Below are positions 17,944-26,714 of a DNA stretch of 64,000 nt, one piece after another. Each line of letters begins with the position of its first letter. Positions within the stretch are counted from its first letter, which is position 1. The stretch lies in assembly GCA_034933685.1 (NCBI GenBank), contig JAYFNB010000013.1:62001-126000 (forward strand), read 5' to 3'. The notes under the pieces are model-generated. The model saw only the letters and a list, made by a program, of their open reading frames with translations, did not search any database and was not told the origin of the DNA. The DNA is from UBA8514 sp034933685. GTDB taxonomy: Bacteria; Bacillota; Clostridia; Lachnospirales; Anaerotignaceae. Made by a program: the position numbers and the translations under genes.

Positions 17944-18293
17944 GGGGATGTAATGGTTTCGACGGGAGTCTTGAAAATAGGAATAGCCATCCGCAGGCCT
18001 GGTAACTGCGTCATCAAACCGGAAAATTTTAAAACAAACGACAAAGATTATTCTTTATTAGCAGCTTAATGCTGCTCGTTGGCCTCTAATCTCTCGCAGT
18101 TAGAGTAACCGGCGTCGACTTTGCGGGGAACTTTTTTACCAAAGCTTTGAGGTAAAAAAAGAAATATGAAGCTACCAAGGATCTCAGCCTGTTGTTGGGC
18201 GGCTATCTGAGGGAAATTCTAAAACAGCAACTGTGATGGGAGAAGTTTCTATGGATGGGTTTTCGGACAGGAGTTCGATTCTCCTCATCTCCA
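17944..18293 (+). ncRNA. ssrA: Transfer-messenger RNA (tmRNA)
   Basis: 5' GGGGATG pairs with 3' CATCTCC as the tRNA-like acceptor stem (one G-U pair), followed by the discriminator A; CCA is not encoded. The 5' part GGTTTCGACGGG is the tmRNA D-loop hallmark, and the T-arm AGGAGTTCGATTCTCCT ends the RNA. The tag reading frame ends at TAA 18067-18069 and encodes (K)TNDKDYSLLAA, a normal clostridial-type degradation tag. One-piece tmRNA with internal pseudoknot region. Its 3' end is the likely integration site of the adjacent integrase element. Confidence 0.96.
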
Positions 18294-18300
18294 TACCTAA

Positions 18301-18334
18301 AAAAGACTATATCAACTAGATATAGTCTTTTTTA
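18301..18334 (+). terminator. tmRNA terminator
   Basis: AAAAGACTATATC and GATATAGTCTTTT form a perfect stem with a short loop and a T-run, seven bases after the tmRNA 3' end. Confidence 0.93.
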
Positions 18335-18392
18335 TTGCAATCCACAACTATATATTGTGTTCGTTTGGTTTAATGAGGGTACGTATTGAAGT

Positions 18393-18483
18393 TTGGTACA
18401 TTTTTTGGTACATTTTTGATTAGACTTGTGATATAATTATTTCGTTGGTACATATAATTGGTTCATTTTTTAACTTGGTACAT
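18393..18483 (+). repeat. Five direct TTGGTACAT repeats before the integrase
   Basis: TTGGTACAT occurs at 18393, 18405, 18445 and 18475, and TTGGTTCAT at 18458, all in the same orientation between the tmRNA terminator and the integrase. Such clusters next to tyrosine integrases are typical arm-type sites for the integrase N-terminal domain, and may also repress the integrase promoter they overlap. Confidence 0.75.
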
Positions 18484-18499
18484 TTGGAAGGTGAAGATT

Positions 18500-19675
18500 A
18501 TGGCAAGAAAAACGATTGAACGAAATATATCTTATGACGATGAACGAAAAAAATATTACGTTACCTTTAATTACGGAAGTGATGATGCAGGAAAGCAAAT
18601 TGTAAAGAGAAAGTCCTTTGACAAAATAACTGAGGCCAGGCGTGCTCTAAAGGAATTTGAGGGCGATAAAATAAAGGGCAATGTTTCTGTACCTAGTGGG
18701 TACACGGTGAGCACATGGCTGGATTATTGGCTGGAAACAGTTGTTACACCAAACAGGGAGGCAACAACTGTATATTTCTATAAGCAAATTATTGAAAATC
18801 ATTTAAAGCCTGAGCTTGGCAATGTAAATTTGCAAAACCTTAAGCCTACTCAACTTCAAAAATACTATGCAAAAAAGCTTAGTGAAAAAAGAGAAGACGA
18901 CAGTTCTTTGTCACCCAATACCGTAAAAAAGCATCATAATTTAATGAAGACGGCACTAGGTGTGGCGGTGAAACAAGGAGTTTTGCTTAATAATCCTGCG
19001 GATAGAGTTGAACCACCTGTTACAATACAAAAGGAAGCCAATTTCTATACCCCTGAGCAAATGAAAAAGTTATTTGAACTGGTCAAGGGAGATCGGCTTG
19101 AAATTACAGTAAAGATTATAGGATATTTGGGTCTAAGGCGTGAGGAAGCGTGTGGTTTAAAATGGGATAGCGTTGATTTCCAAAACAGAAAAATTATAAT
19201 ACGAGAGGCAAGGACACAAGCAGGTAGCGTAATTGTGGATAAGGGAACAAAAAACAGAGCCTCTTCACGAACACCATACATGAATGACGAGCTTTTTGTA
19301 TTACTTAAAAATGAAAAAGCAAGACAGGAAGAAAACAAAAAAGCTTTTGGTTTAGATTATAATCCAAGTAACTTTGTACTGGTGTGGGACGATGGACATC
19401 CATACAGACCTAACTATTTGTCTGTACTTTTTACAAAATTCGTTGGAACTACAGGCTTGCCACCTTTAACGCTGCATGGACTTCGCCATTCATTTGCAAG
19501 TACAGCCCATGCCATAGGGGTTTCAGTTTATGAAATTGGTAAGTCTATGGGGCATAGCACACCAGCAACAACCCTTAAGGTATATACACATTTGCAAGAT
19601 AAGACTCATGAAGAGGCTATAAGAAAGGTTGAAGATATGTATAAGTCTGATGTAGATAAGGGGAAGCAGGATTAG
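18500..19675 (+). CDS. int: Tyrosine site-specific integrase
   Basis: 391-residue phage/ICE-type integrase. N-terminal arm-binding domain (about residues 1-60), SAM-like core-binding domain (about 65-170, TVSTWLDYWLETVV) and catalytic domain with the Arg in LGLRREEACGLKW (about 213), H-x-x-R in HGLRHSFAS (about 326-329), the second His in MGHS and the nucleophile Tyr in LKVYTHL (about 362). GAAGGTG precedes the ATG at 18500. Its position just after ssrA points to integration at the tmRNA 3' end. It appears intact. Confidence 0.93.
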   Translation: MARKTIERNISYDDERKKYYVTFNYGSDDAGKQIVKRKSFDKITEARRALKEFEGDKIKGNVSVPSGYTVSTWLDYWLETVVTPNREATTVYFYKQIIENHLKPELGNVNLQNLKPTQLQKYYAKKLSEKREDDSSLSPNTVKKHHNLMKTALGVAVKQGVLLNNPADRVEPPVTIQKEANFYTPEQMKKLFELVKGDRLEITVKIIGYLGLRREEACGLKWDSVDFQNRKIIIREARTQAGSVIVDKGTKNRASSRTPYMNDELFVLLKNEKARQEENKKAFGLDYNPSNFVLVWDDGHPYRPNYLSVLFTKFVGTTGLPPLTLHGLRHSFASTAHAIGVSVYEIGKSMGHSTPATTLKVYTHLQDKTHEEAIRKVEDMYKSDVDKGKQD

Positions 19676-19717
19676 CTGGTAGTTGATATAAGGTTACTCA
19701 TTAGTGGTTTTGAATAC

Positions 19718-19782
19718 TTTTAAGTCAATAAAAATAATAATTTTACTATTTTTATTGACTTAAAAGCAATAAATGGTATCAT
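19718..19782 (+). promoter_or_regulatory. 19-bp perfect inverted repeat overlapping a promoter
   Basis: The 19-base arms at 19718-19736 and 19747-19765 are exact reverse complements around a 10-base spacer. The right arm contains a -35 TTGACT (19755-19760), with TATCAT at 19777 as -10. The geometry suggests an operator whose occupation blocks the ATPase gene starting at 19806. It might alternatively act as a hairpin terminator for the integrase. Confidence 0.55.
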
Positions 19783-19805
19783 AATAGTAAAAGAGGTGAT
19801 GTTAT

Positions 19806-21095
19806 ATGCGCAGAAGAATTGAAGATAAGTTACTTGAATGGAAACAGCGTGAAAAAAGAATGCCCCTGTTACTATACGGAGCTAGGCAGGTTGGAAAGAC
19901 CTACATCCTAACGGAATTTGGAAGACAATATTTTGAAAATACAGTATATATAAATCTTGAGACTAATTTGGCGGTGGCATCCTACTTTACTGATGACATA
20001 AGTCCTGAAAGAATCATTCGTTTTCTTGAGGCTACCGTAAACCAAGAAATAGTGGCAGGTAAAACACTTATTATTTTTGACGAAATTCAAGCTTGCGAAC
20101 GTGCCTTGACAGCACTGAAATATTTTTGTGAGTTGGCACCAGAGTATCATATTGCAGCAGCAGGAAGTCTGCTTGGCGTTGCAATACACAGAGAACAATA
20201 TTCATTTCCAGTTGGCAAGGTGGAAAGTAATACCCTTTACCCTTTGAATTTTCAGGAGTTTTTGTGGGCGATGGGTGAAGAGCGCCTTGCTGATGAAATT
20301 CACCGTTGTTTTGTTGAAAATGAACCTATGCCAGATGCTTTGCATAAGAAAGCCATTGAAAATTACAGATACTATTTAATTGTAGGAGGAATGCCTGCAA
20401 GTGTACAGACTTTCGTTAATACAGGCAAATTGGTGCTGGTGCCAAATGTTCAAAATGAAATATTAAATAACTACGTTGCAGATATGGCGAAGTATGCATC
20501 ACCATCAGAAACTGTGAAAATTCGTGGTTGTTTTAATTCAATACCAGCACAGTTGGCAAAGGAAAATAAAAAATTTCAGTATAAGGTGGTTCAAAAGGGC
20601 GGAAGTGCAACTCTTTTTGGCGAGTCAATTGAATGGCTTTCTCAAGCTGGCGTAGTGCTTAAATGCCAGAAAATTGAACAGGCTATGAACCCTATTTCTG
20701 TTTATGCAGATTTATCTTCATTTAAACTTTATATGGGTGATGTTGGGTTACTGGTTATGAAATCTGGTGTGCCACAGCAGACCATATTGACTGGTGAATC
20801 CAACCTATTTATGGGTTCAGTTACAGAAAACTACGTTGCGCAGGAACTGGTGTCTAATGGTCATATCCTGTTTTATTGGGCCAGTGAACATACAGCAGAG
20901 ATTGACTTTGTTATGCAAAAAGAAAGAGATATAATAGGTATTGAGGTTAAGAAGGGGACGAAAGTAAGATCCAGAAGCCTTGGAGTTTTTGTAGAGAAGT
21001 ATCAGCCAAGTTACTGTATACGTTTTTCAGAAAAAAATTTTGGTCTTGAAAATGGGGTTAAGAGCGTGCCACTTTATGCGGCATTTTGTGTGTAA
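19806..21095 (+). CDS. AAA-type ATPase with DUF4143 nuclease-like C-terminus
   Basis: 429 residues. N-terminal AAA_14 ATPase with Walker A GARQVGKT (residues 27-34), Walker B LIIFDEIQ and sensor AAGSLLG; C-terminal DUF4143 with the restriction-endonuclease-like block EIDFVMQKERDIIGIEVKKG. These proteins are frequent, sporadically distributed and of unknown function; defence or element maintenance has been suggested. AAGAGGTG precedes the ATG. Monocistronic between its own operator-like inverted repeat and a terminator, so likely autonomous cargo. Confidence 0.85.
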   Translation: MRRRIEDKLLEWKQREKRMPLLLYGARQVGKTYILTEFGRQYFENTVYINLETNLAVASYFTDDISPERIIRFLEATVNQEIVAGKTLIIFDEIQACERALTALKYFCELAPEYHIAAAGSLLGVAIHREQYSFPVGKVESNTLYPLNFQEFLWAMGEERLADEIHRCFVENEPMPDALHKKAIENYRYYLIVGGMPASVQTFVNTGKLVLVPNVQNEILNNYVADMAKYASPSETVKIRGCFNSIPAQLAKENKKFQYKVVQKGGSATLFGESIEWLSQAGVVLKCQKIEQAMNPISVYADLSSFKLYMGDVGLLVMKSGVPQQTILTGESNLFMGSVTENYVAQELVSNGHILFYWASEHTAEIDFVMQKERDIIGIEVKKGTKVRSRSLGVFVEKYQPSYCIRFSEKNFGLENGVKSVPLYAAFCV

Positions 21096-21099
21096 AAAG

Positions 21100-21143
21100 A
21101 ACCACTAAGCAAACGACAATCTGTCTTTTGCTTAGTGGTTTTT
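21100..21143. terminator. Bidirectional terminator between converging genes
   Basis: AACCACTAAGCAAA and TTTGCTTAGTGGTT form a perfect 14-bp stem followed by T5. It lies between the ATPase gene and the oppositely oriented Xis-like gene and can serve both. Confidence 0.88.
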
Positions 21144-21170
21144 GCATAGTTATTTAGCTTGTATGTAATT

Positions 21171-21377
21171 TCAGGCTGGTGTCTGTTGATCATTACATAT
21201 TGATTGCATGAATTCAATTATGTATACTTTGGGGATTTTAATAGCCTTTCCTACCTTAAAGTGCTTAATTTTATTATTACGTATTAGGTTGTAAGCACTG
21301 TTTCGACCAATGTTAAGCATTTCTTGTAGGTCAGATACTTCTACCACATCGGGGTAAGTGTTAAATAATTCGTTCAT
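21171..21377 (-). CDS. Xis-like helix-turn-helix protein
   Basis: 68 residues from the ATG at 21377, preceded by GAGGAGG; the longer open frame upstream lacks support. The MerR/excisionase-type HTH reads VSDLQEMLNIGRNSAYNLIRNNKIKHFKVGKAIKIPK, in which the turn and the wing are clear. This size and pattern match excisionases and recombination directionality factors of integrative elements, which act with the tyrosine integrase. It could also be a small repressor. Confidence 0.75.
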   Translation of the reverse strand: MNELFNTYPDVVEVSDLQEMLNIGRNSAYNLIRNNKIKHFKVGKAIKIPKVYIIEFMQSICNDQQTPA

Positions 21378-21468
21378 AATTTTCCTCCTCATAAATATAA
21401 AATTTATTAACATTATGGTTAAACACGGTATATATATTGATAATATATATTTTATTATCTGCAAAATT

Positions 21469-21729
21469 TCATTCTCGCATATAATCTTCCAAGCTTGGTA
21501 ACTTATGTCGGGGTTTATCCCAAGCAAGGTTATGGTTAAATATTCCAAAATCAAGTTGTTCCTCCGTGGTTAAATTTGAGCGAAGAAATTTCATAGCGTC
21601 AAAATAGTTATGAAAACTTTTTTGAACATTGGGCTGTCCTTTAATAAGTGCGGATACAATGCTCCACTTTGTAAAAATACCAATTGTATGGGGTGTTACT
21701 ACTGCGTAAAACTTTTTGATTTTAGCCAT
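21469..21729 (-). CDS. Stand-alone RNase H1 N-terminal (viroplasmin) domain protein
   Basis: 86 residues. The N-terminal ~50 residues match the caulimovirus viroplasmin / RNase H1 hybrid-binding domain: KKFYAVVTPHTIGIFTKW, then a loop and KSFHNYFDAMKFLRS. That domain binds RNA:DNA hybrids. No RNase H catalytic domain follows here; the rest is a short charged tail. In the minus-strand cluster with the primase-like ATPase and the Xis-like gene it may assist element replication. The role is inferred. Confidence 0.7.
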   Translation of the reverse strand: MAKIKKFYAVVTPHTIGIFTKWSIVSALIKGQPNVQKSFHNYFDAMKFLRSNLTTEEQLDFGIFNHNLAWDKPRHKLPSLEDYMRE

Positions 21730-21854
21730 GGTTTATGCTCCTTTGTATTGATTTCTGCATTCTGGTTTATCAAGAACTAGTAAAACCTAAATGTAAAATT
21801 TTAATAAATTTACCTGTAATTAAGTTGATGCTAAAAAATAGTATTTTAGAAAAT

Positions 21855-23561
21855 TTAACAATTAAAATTACTATGTTCATTCATAAAAGCTTCATAAGGA
21901 CTTAATGAACCATCACCAGCAAATGAATTAAAACTCCCAAATTTTTCTACAGGAAAAACCAACATGCGTTTTTTCTTGAATTTTTTCGTCATTTTACCAC
22001 TGCAATCCGTAGAGAGAACCCCAATAGAACATAGAGCTTTATCCAGTGATTTACTTGTTAAAGATGGATTCTTTAAAGACTCCTGTACTAATTTCAAGGC
22101 ATATTGGGGATCAAGATACAAATGCTCTTTATGTACGCAGCAGCCTACTCTATTTATGTCATCTGGCTTAAAGGCATAAAATCCTTTTTGGTAATATGCT
22201 TTTACAATTACTTGAAACATTGCATCAGGGTCGTTGGCATTACGAAGCCTCATCATTTCTGAATCTTGCCTTGCCAAAATCCCATGTATTCTTCTTAGAA
22301 AAATATGTTCAGACTTTGTTATATCAAAATCGACTGTAGCACTCTCCATATAATCAAGAAAAATGTCGAGGGCTGTACTTAAAAAAAGTTCGGATTCTGC
22401 CAGACGGCTTGAAAGTCCAGTTTTACTAAAGTGGTTGTATTTAAAATTCTTTTTAATATAATCAACTATCTCTTTTTTGTTTTTTGCTACCCAACATAAA
22501 AAATTAAGTACGAAAGTACATAATGTTTCTGGATTTCTTTGAAATCTCGACAGCTTTTTATTATCAATAGGTCTGTCAAAGTTCAAAAGTACGCACCTTG
22601 CATTTGTAGAATAGGATTGCAATTTATACTCTGCGGTAGCAATATACAAACACTTCGTTGCAAGGGAGCTAGTTTGATTTGTAACTCGTTCTGAATGGTT
22701 GCCAGCAACTCGAATTCGCTCACTTAAGCGTTCTTCCCTATGACGCATGTCAGCTTTACACTCGCTGGGATGTAAATCATCCAAAATGAAACAACAATCT
22801 TTATATTTTTGAGTTTCTTTTTTTAGAGCAACCGCTGTTGATAATAAGTCCATAATTCCTGCACCAGATGAACCGTGCCTATTATATATGTTGCAAATTA
22901 ATTGCGCCAATGTTGTTTTTTTTGTTTGTGACTTCCCTACACAATATGTAGTGAAGCATGGCGTATACCCAGCTTCTTCAAAAATTGAATACATTAGTGA
23001 CGTAATTAATGTCATTCCAAGTCCCAATGAATTTCTATTTAACTTTAATAAATCTAAAAAGTAATAACAGGCTGTTGATTCATCAACTTTGGAATTGAAT
23101 TTAAATTGAAGATTTTGAAGCTCTGGGCTGATATGAAATTTATTTTCATTTAGTAGTCCGGTAGCAGTAATAATTCTGTTGCCAGCTACATAAACCGATT
23201 CACCTTTATAGGTTGTCCAGCCTAGCTTATCAAAATATGGAACTGCCTGTAGATCCATGTTTTGAATTTGAACACGGATAATTTTATTAAAAATTGAGAA
23301 GGCTTTCGTCCTTGAAACAAAAATATTTGCCTTGATGTCAAAAGCCTCCCAATCAAAATGTGAAAGATGATTCAAATTTGAACAAATTGGTTTACTCATG
23401 GTACCGTCAGCATATTGTAAAACAAGCGTTACTTCGTATTCAGTTGAACCTTCCTTTTCATAGCAGCTCGTATTGGTAACACGTGGAAAGAAATTACAAA
23501 GTTTAAGTTCTTTGTTTTTTTCTTCGACATATAGTAAACCATCTCTAAAACCATTCCCCAT
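21855..23561 (-). CDS. DUF927-like P-loop ATPase (primase/helicase type) of a mobile element
   Basis: 568 residues. A central ATPase domain has a P-loop GKSQTKKTT (about residue 212), Walker B-like FILDDLHP (about 257) and an arginine-rich segment RHREERLSERIRV. The N-terminal part looks like the accessory domain found in front of DUF927 helicases, and the C-terminal region has charged helices. Proteins of this kind are replication helicases of integrated elements and phages. AGGAGG precedes the ATG. Family placement is from overall pattern and is moderate. Confidence 0.6.
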   Translation of the reverse strand: MGNGFRDGLLYVEEKNKELKLCNFFPRVTNTSCYEKEGSTEYEVTLVLQYADGTMSKPICSNLNHLSHFDWEAFDIKANIFVSRTKAFSIFNKIIRVQIQNMDLQAVPYFDKLGWTTYKGESVYVAGNRIITATGLLNENKFHISPELQNLQFKFNSKVDESTACYYFLDLLKLNRNSLGLGMTLITSLMYSIFEEAGYTPCFTTYCVGKSQTKKTTLAQLICNIYNRHGSSGAGIMDLLSTAVALKKETQKYKDCCFILDDLHPSECKADMRHREERLSERIRVAGNHSERVTNQTSSLATKCLYIATAEYKLQSYSTNARCVLLNFDRPIDNKKLSRFQRNPETLCTFVLNFLCWVAKNKKEIVDYIKKNFKYNHFSKTGLSSRLAESELFLSTALDIFLDYMESATVDFDITKSEHIFLRRIHGILARQDSEMMRLRNANDPDAMFQVIVKAYYQKGFYAFKPDDINRVGCCVHKEHLYLDPQYALKLVQESLKNPSLTSKSLDKALCSIGVLSTDCSGKMTKKFKKKRMLVFPVEKFGSFNSFAGDGSLSPYEAFMNEHSNFNC

Positions 23562-23988
23562 CGTTTTTTCCTCCTAAGTTTATTTTTAAATATAGTTTAG
23601 CAGTAGCGTGGGAAGAATTCACGAAGTTAACCATACGATTTTTTTTGGATTTTCAAACAAGAGTTTACCACTTTAAATCGCTAAAAAATAAAGTGACAAG
23701 AGAAGGTTTAAATGAGTTGTATTGTGAAAATGAAAAGAATAAGTGAATGGCTATAAAAAATCCAGAACCAAATATCAGGCCCTGGATTGATGATTACATT
23801 TTGTTTTTATTATGTGTAATCATAAAATTATCTATCCTATATTATTCATGTACATAATAGATATTTAAGTTACGAAATACATTTAGCCTATTAAATTTAA
23901 TAGTTTATTGATTTTGGGTGAGTTCCTTTTTTACCTACATATATTGGAGCTTAAATAAATTTGAATGAAGCGTAAGATGCCTTATTCT
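23562..23988. other. Intergenic stretch with a minus-strand terminator
   Basis: 427 AT-rich bases without a supportable gene. AATCCAG (23759) and CTGGATT (23782) pair and on the minus strand run into a T-rich tract, ending transcription of the 420-residue gene. A TGGGAA box at 23610 resembles the TTCCCACA repeats found at 25.3 kb. The rest holds nothing recognisable. Confidence 0.5.
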
Positions 23989-25251
23989 TTATCTTGGCCG
24001 TATTGGAATATGAAAAATCTTTTCTGGAGTAGTATTTTTAACTTCTCCATAGTATTTGGATATATTTGGGGATATAGGAGTTTCTTTAAGTGATTGAAAT
24101 TCTGAAGGCCATTGTATATCAATAGTTTCAAAACTTTCTTCTAAAGCATAAAATAAGTTCTGATCAATCCGGTTTTGTATAATAGGATAATAATTGTTCA
24201 GTAGCTTAGAATAATTAGATAAAAATCTTTCATATAGCCTAGATCCTAAAAGCAAAAACTGGTTATTAAAGAAATAGTGAAATTCCTCAACTTCTATTTT
24301 TGTCTGATCTTCATCTAATATATTTTTCAAATACCACCCAAATAGTTCTTTTTGCCCTAAGTTACTATATTCATGTAAGATTGTATTCATGGTTTCTTGA
24401 ATGAATTTTCCTCGCTCATCTTTTTTTAATTTTGCAAAATATATTTTTTTTTCAAATGCCATATCGAAAAAATTTAATTTTGTACATGCATTACAAATTC
24501 CTTCCATAAAATTTAGTGCTTCTGATTTAAGAAAAGGAGACTCTTCTAGAGCTGAAGAACCTTTTTCATCAGGAATTAAATATTGGGGAATCAGATTTTT
24601 ATAAAATACTGTATTGAGGTCATAACTGAGTGATAGATTTTTAAATTTTGTAAATGGAGTTCTTTTTAGATTACTTATTAATAGCATAGTAAGTTTTGGA
24701 TAAAAAGTAGTGATATATTTGTCTTTATTATCTTTTTTACCTAAATAAAAAATTCCTTCAAAAACATTATTAGAGAATAAAGTATCTATATTATCTTGAA
24801 TGGTTCGGTCCGATTTCCCTCCATTTTCATCTTGAATATTTTGCTTGATATAAAAATTTTGCCATAATTGAATTTCTTGGAGTGGTAAGGTAGAATATCT
24901 TCTTTGAAATGAGGTATTAAGAAATACTTTCCGCATAAGTACACAATGCCAAAATTCACGCTGATCTTGCCAAGGGCAAAGGAGTAGTTCCTCATCTCGA
25001 CTATGTATAATCCTACTTCTCAGCATATCGTCATAATCATCTGTTAACATTTCAAAGGCCATTTCCAATAATCGATAAGGAATTAATTCTTTTGAACAGT
25101 CATTGAGAAAATCCAACAAGTATTCTTTTCTAGGATGGTTGTGCAGAGCATTACTAACCCTTCGCATTCGTGGATTTTTAACTTTTAGTCGCTTTTGTGT
25201 TTTAAGGTTTATTTTATTTAGCCTCTGAATAGATTTATTATCAATTTTCAT
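23989..25251 (-). CDS. Unknown 420-residue element protein
   Basis: Not recognised. A basic N-terminus (about 30 residues rich in Lys/Arg) is followed by a predicted mostly helical, aromatic-rich protein without membrane segment or signal peptide. Local clusters are HSRDEELLLCPWQDQREFWHC near residue 80 and FFNNQFLLLGSRLYERFLSNY near residue 330. Lower G+C than the neighbours, fitting acquired DNA. It is divergent from the Rep-like gene and shares with it the region carrying the TTCCCACA repeats. It could be a replication or regulatory partner of that protein. Confidence 0.6.
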   Translation of the reverse strand: MKIDNKSIQRLNKINLKTQKRLKVKNPRMRRVSNALHNHPRKEYLLDFLNDCSKELIPYRLLEMAFEMLTDDYDDMLRSRIIHSRDEELLLCPWQDQREFWHCVLMRKVFLNTSFQRRYSTLPLQEIQLWQNFYIKQNIQDENGGKSDRTIQDNIDTLFSNNVFEGIFYLGKKDNKDKYITTFYPKLTMLLISNLKRTPFTKFKNLSLSYDLNTVFYKNLIPQYLIPDEKGSSALEESPFLKSEALNFMEGICNACTKLNFFDMAFEKKIYFAKLKKDERGKFIQETMNTILHEYSNLGQKELFGWYLKNILDEDQTKIEVEEFHYFFNNQFLLLGSRLYERFLSNYSKLLNNYYPIIQNRIDQNLFYALEESFETIDIQWPSEFQSLKETPISPNISKYYGEVKNTTPEKIFHIPIRPR

Positions 25252-25266
25252 ATTACCTCATCATCC

Positions 25267-25327
25267 TTCCCACAATTTTTTAGAAAACTGTGGGAAATTC
25301 CCACTTAGTCTCAAAAACATGTGGGAA
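25267..25327. repeat. Four TTCCCACA-type boxes in alternating orientation (candidate origin or operator)
   Basis: TTCCCACA (25267), TGTGGGAA (25289), TTCCCACT (25298) and TGTGGGAA (25320) lie between the divergent 420-residue gene and the Rep-like gene. Two pairs form inverted repeats. Such arrays are binding sites of replication initiators or of a shared repressor. The remaining ~270 bases to the Rep-like gene are very AT-rich, as expected for a melting region, and carry a TATAAT at 25573. Confidence 0.6.
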
Positions 25328-25602
25328 CCCTACAGTCTTTATAGAGCCATTACATTTATTTATATAGATTCTTCCTACGGTTTTACCTCATCTATTTTTA
25401 ATTAGTTTACACTAACTTTGTTATGAAATGCAACAATTATTTCATTTTCATTATTATTTATTTTCTTCAATTTCTTTCTGTTTCTTCTAATATTAAATAT
25501 CATTAACTCATCTTCATTATGGTTATTTTAAATTATTGTTGTTAAGTTGTATTTTTTTAATCGCAATTAACATTATAATAAAAAATGAAAGGAAGGTGCA
25601 TT

Positions 25603-26697
25603 ATGGCAAAATTGACACCAGAAGGATTTTCTATTCACACGATTGAATTAAAGAAAAAAATAACCTATTCAATGCTAAGAGACTTAAAAGCATTAGAGTA
25701 TAAAAACAGCAAAGGAAACTATCGGTTTTATTATGATGAGGCTCATAGAATATACATAAGTGAAAGGTATAAGAATGCAGGTGTGCGTTTATATTTTCAT
25801 GAAAATGGAGAAGATTCATCACCACATATTCGCTTGATTATTAATCCTAGAATATTAATTGGTGATCTTTCCTATACAGGAATTTTTGAAAAAACCAATG
25901 AAAACTGGATAAAACTATTTTTAAATTTGGACAATATACTAAACGAACTGGGTTCAGACTATTCCTTTGAATCTTTTACTGTATCAAGAATTGACTTATG
26001 CGTGAACCTTAAAGCAAATTTACGTGATATAAATACAACAATGCGGCTAATAAGAAAATGCCGTATTCCTGAAGTATATGAAAGAGTATACTTCTCATCT
26101 GAAGAGGACAATGCTAAAGAAATGAACAAAAATAGTTTCCATGTTAGGCGGGATTATGACGAGGTTTCTATTTATAACAAGAGCTTTCAAATGCAGCAGG
26201 AAGGTTTAGCAGATTATGGGGACGCTGATATACTGAGGTTTGAAGTACAGCTAAAGCGCAAGGCAATCGTAAGGTTTTTGCGGCAATATTACGGGTCACA
26301 TTACATATCAAATAGAGAGATTTTAAACTTTTTTGCAGAAAGAAGCCGTGATATTATGGGCTACAGATTAAAGGATTTCTTTACAAAAGGATACCATCTG
26401 CAGTATTCACAAGCACAAAAAATTATTGACGGAAATACAATTTTCACAAGTAAAACAAGGCAGCGAATGAAACAACTTATTTACTATAGCAGTCAATGCA
26501 AAAACTTAAATATTGCAATAAAATATTTGGAAGATGAGTATTCCTTAAACAAAAAACAAATTGAGCAGTTATTGAAGAATTTTGAAAAAATCAATTTGAG
26601 CCCCATTACATTAAAAAATAATAGCTTTGTTTTAAACCAACCAGGGGTTTTAGATATGTTGGGACTAAGCTTTTACCATGGAAATGAAGCTGATTAA
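25603..26697 (+). CDS. Rep-like replication initiation protein
   Basis: 364 residues from the ATG at 25603 (AAGGAAGGTG upstream; an earlier ATG at 25585 has none). The block FTVSRIDLCVNLKANL near residue 125 resembles the RIDxxxD motif of Rep_trans/replication initiation factor proteins used by integrative elements, and the N-terminus GFSIHTIELKKKITYSMLRDL is also compatible. A clear catalytic Tyr motif cannot be assigned by eye. Located beside a repeat array that could be its origin. Confidence 0.55.
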   Translation: MAKLTPEGFSIHTIELKKKITYSMLRDLKALEYKNSKGNYRFYYDEAHRIYISERYKNAGVRLYFHENGEDSSPHIRLIINPRILIGDLSYTGIFEKTNENWIKLFLNLDNILNELGSDYSFESFTVSRIDLCVNLKANLRDINTTMRLIRKCRIPEVYERVYFSSEEDNAKEMNKNSFHVRRDYDEVSIYNKSFQMQQEGLADYGDADILRFEVQLKRKAIVRFLRQYYGSHYISNREILNFFAERSRDIMGYRLKDFFTKGYHLQYSQAQKIIDGNTIFTSKTRQRMKQLIYYSSQCKNLNIAIKYLEDEYSLNKKQIEQLLKNFEKINLSPITLKNNSFVLNQPGVLDMLGLSFYHGNEAD

Positions 26698-26714
26698 AAT
26701 AAGAAACGATTGTT

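Noticed and set aside
17773..18069. 98-codon plus-strand frame across smpB end and ssrA
   Set aside because: It is out of frame with smpB and its end coincides with the tmRNA tag reading frame; only the tag part is translated, as part of trans-translation.
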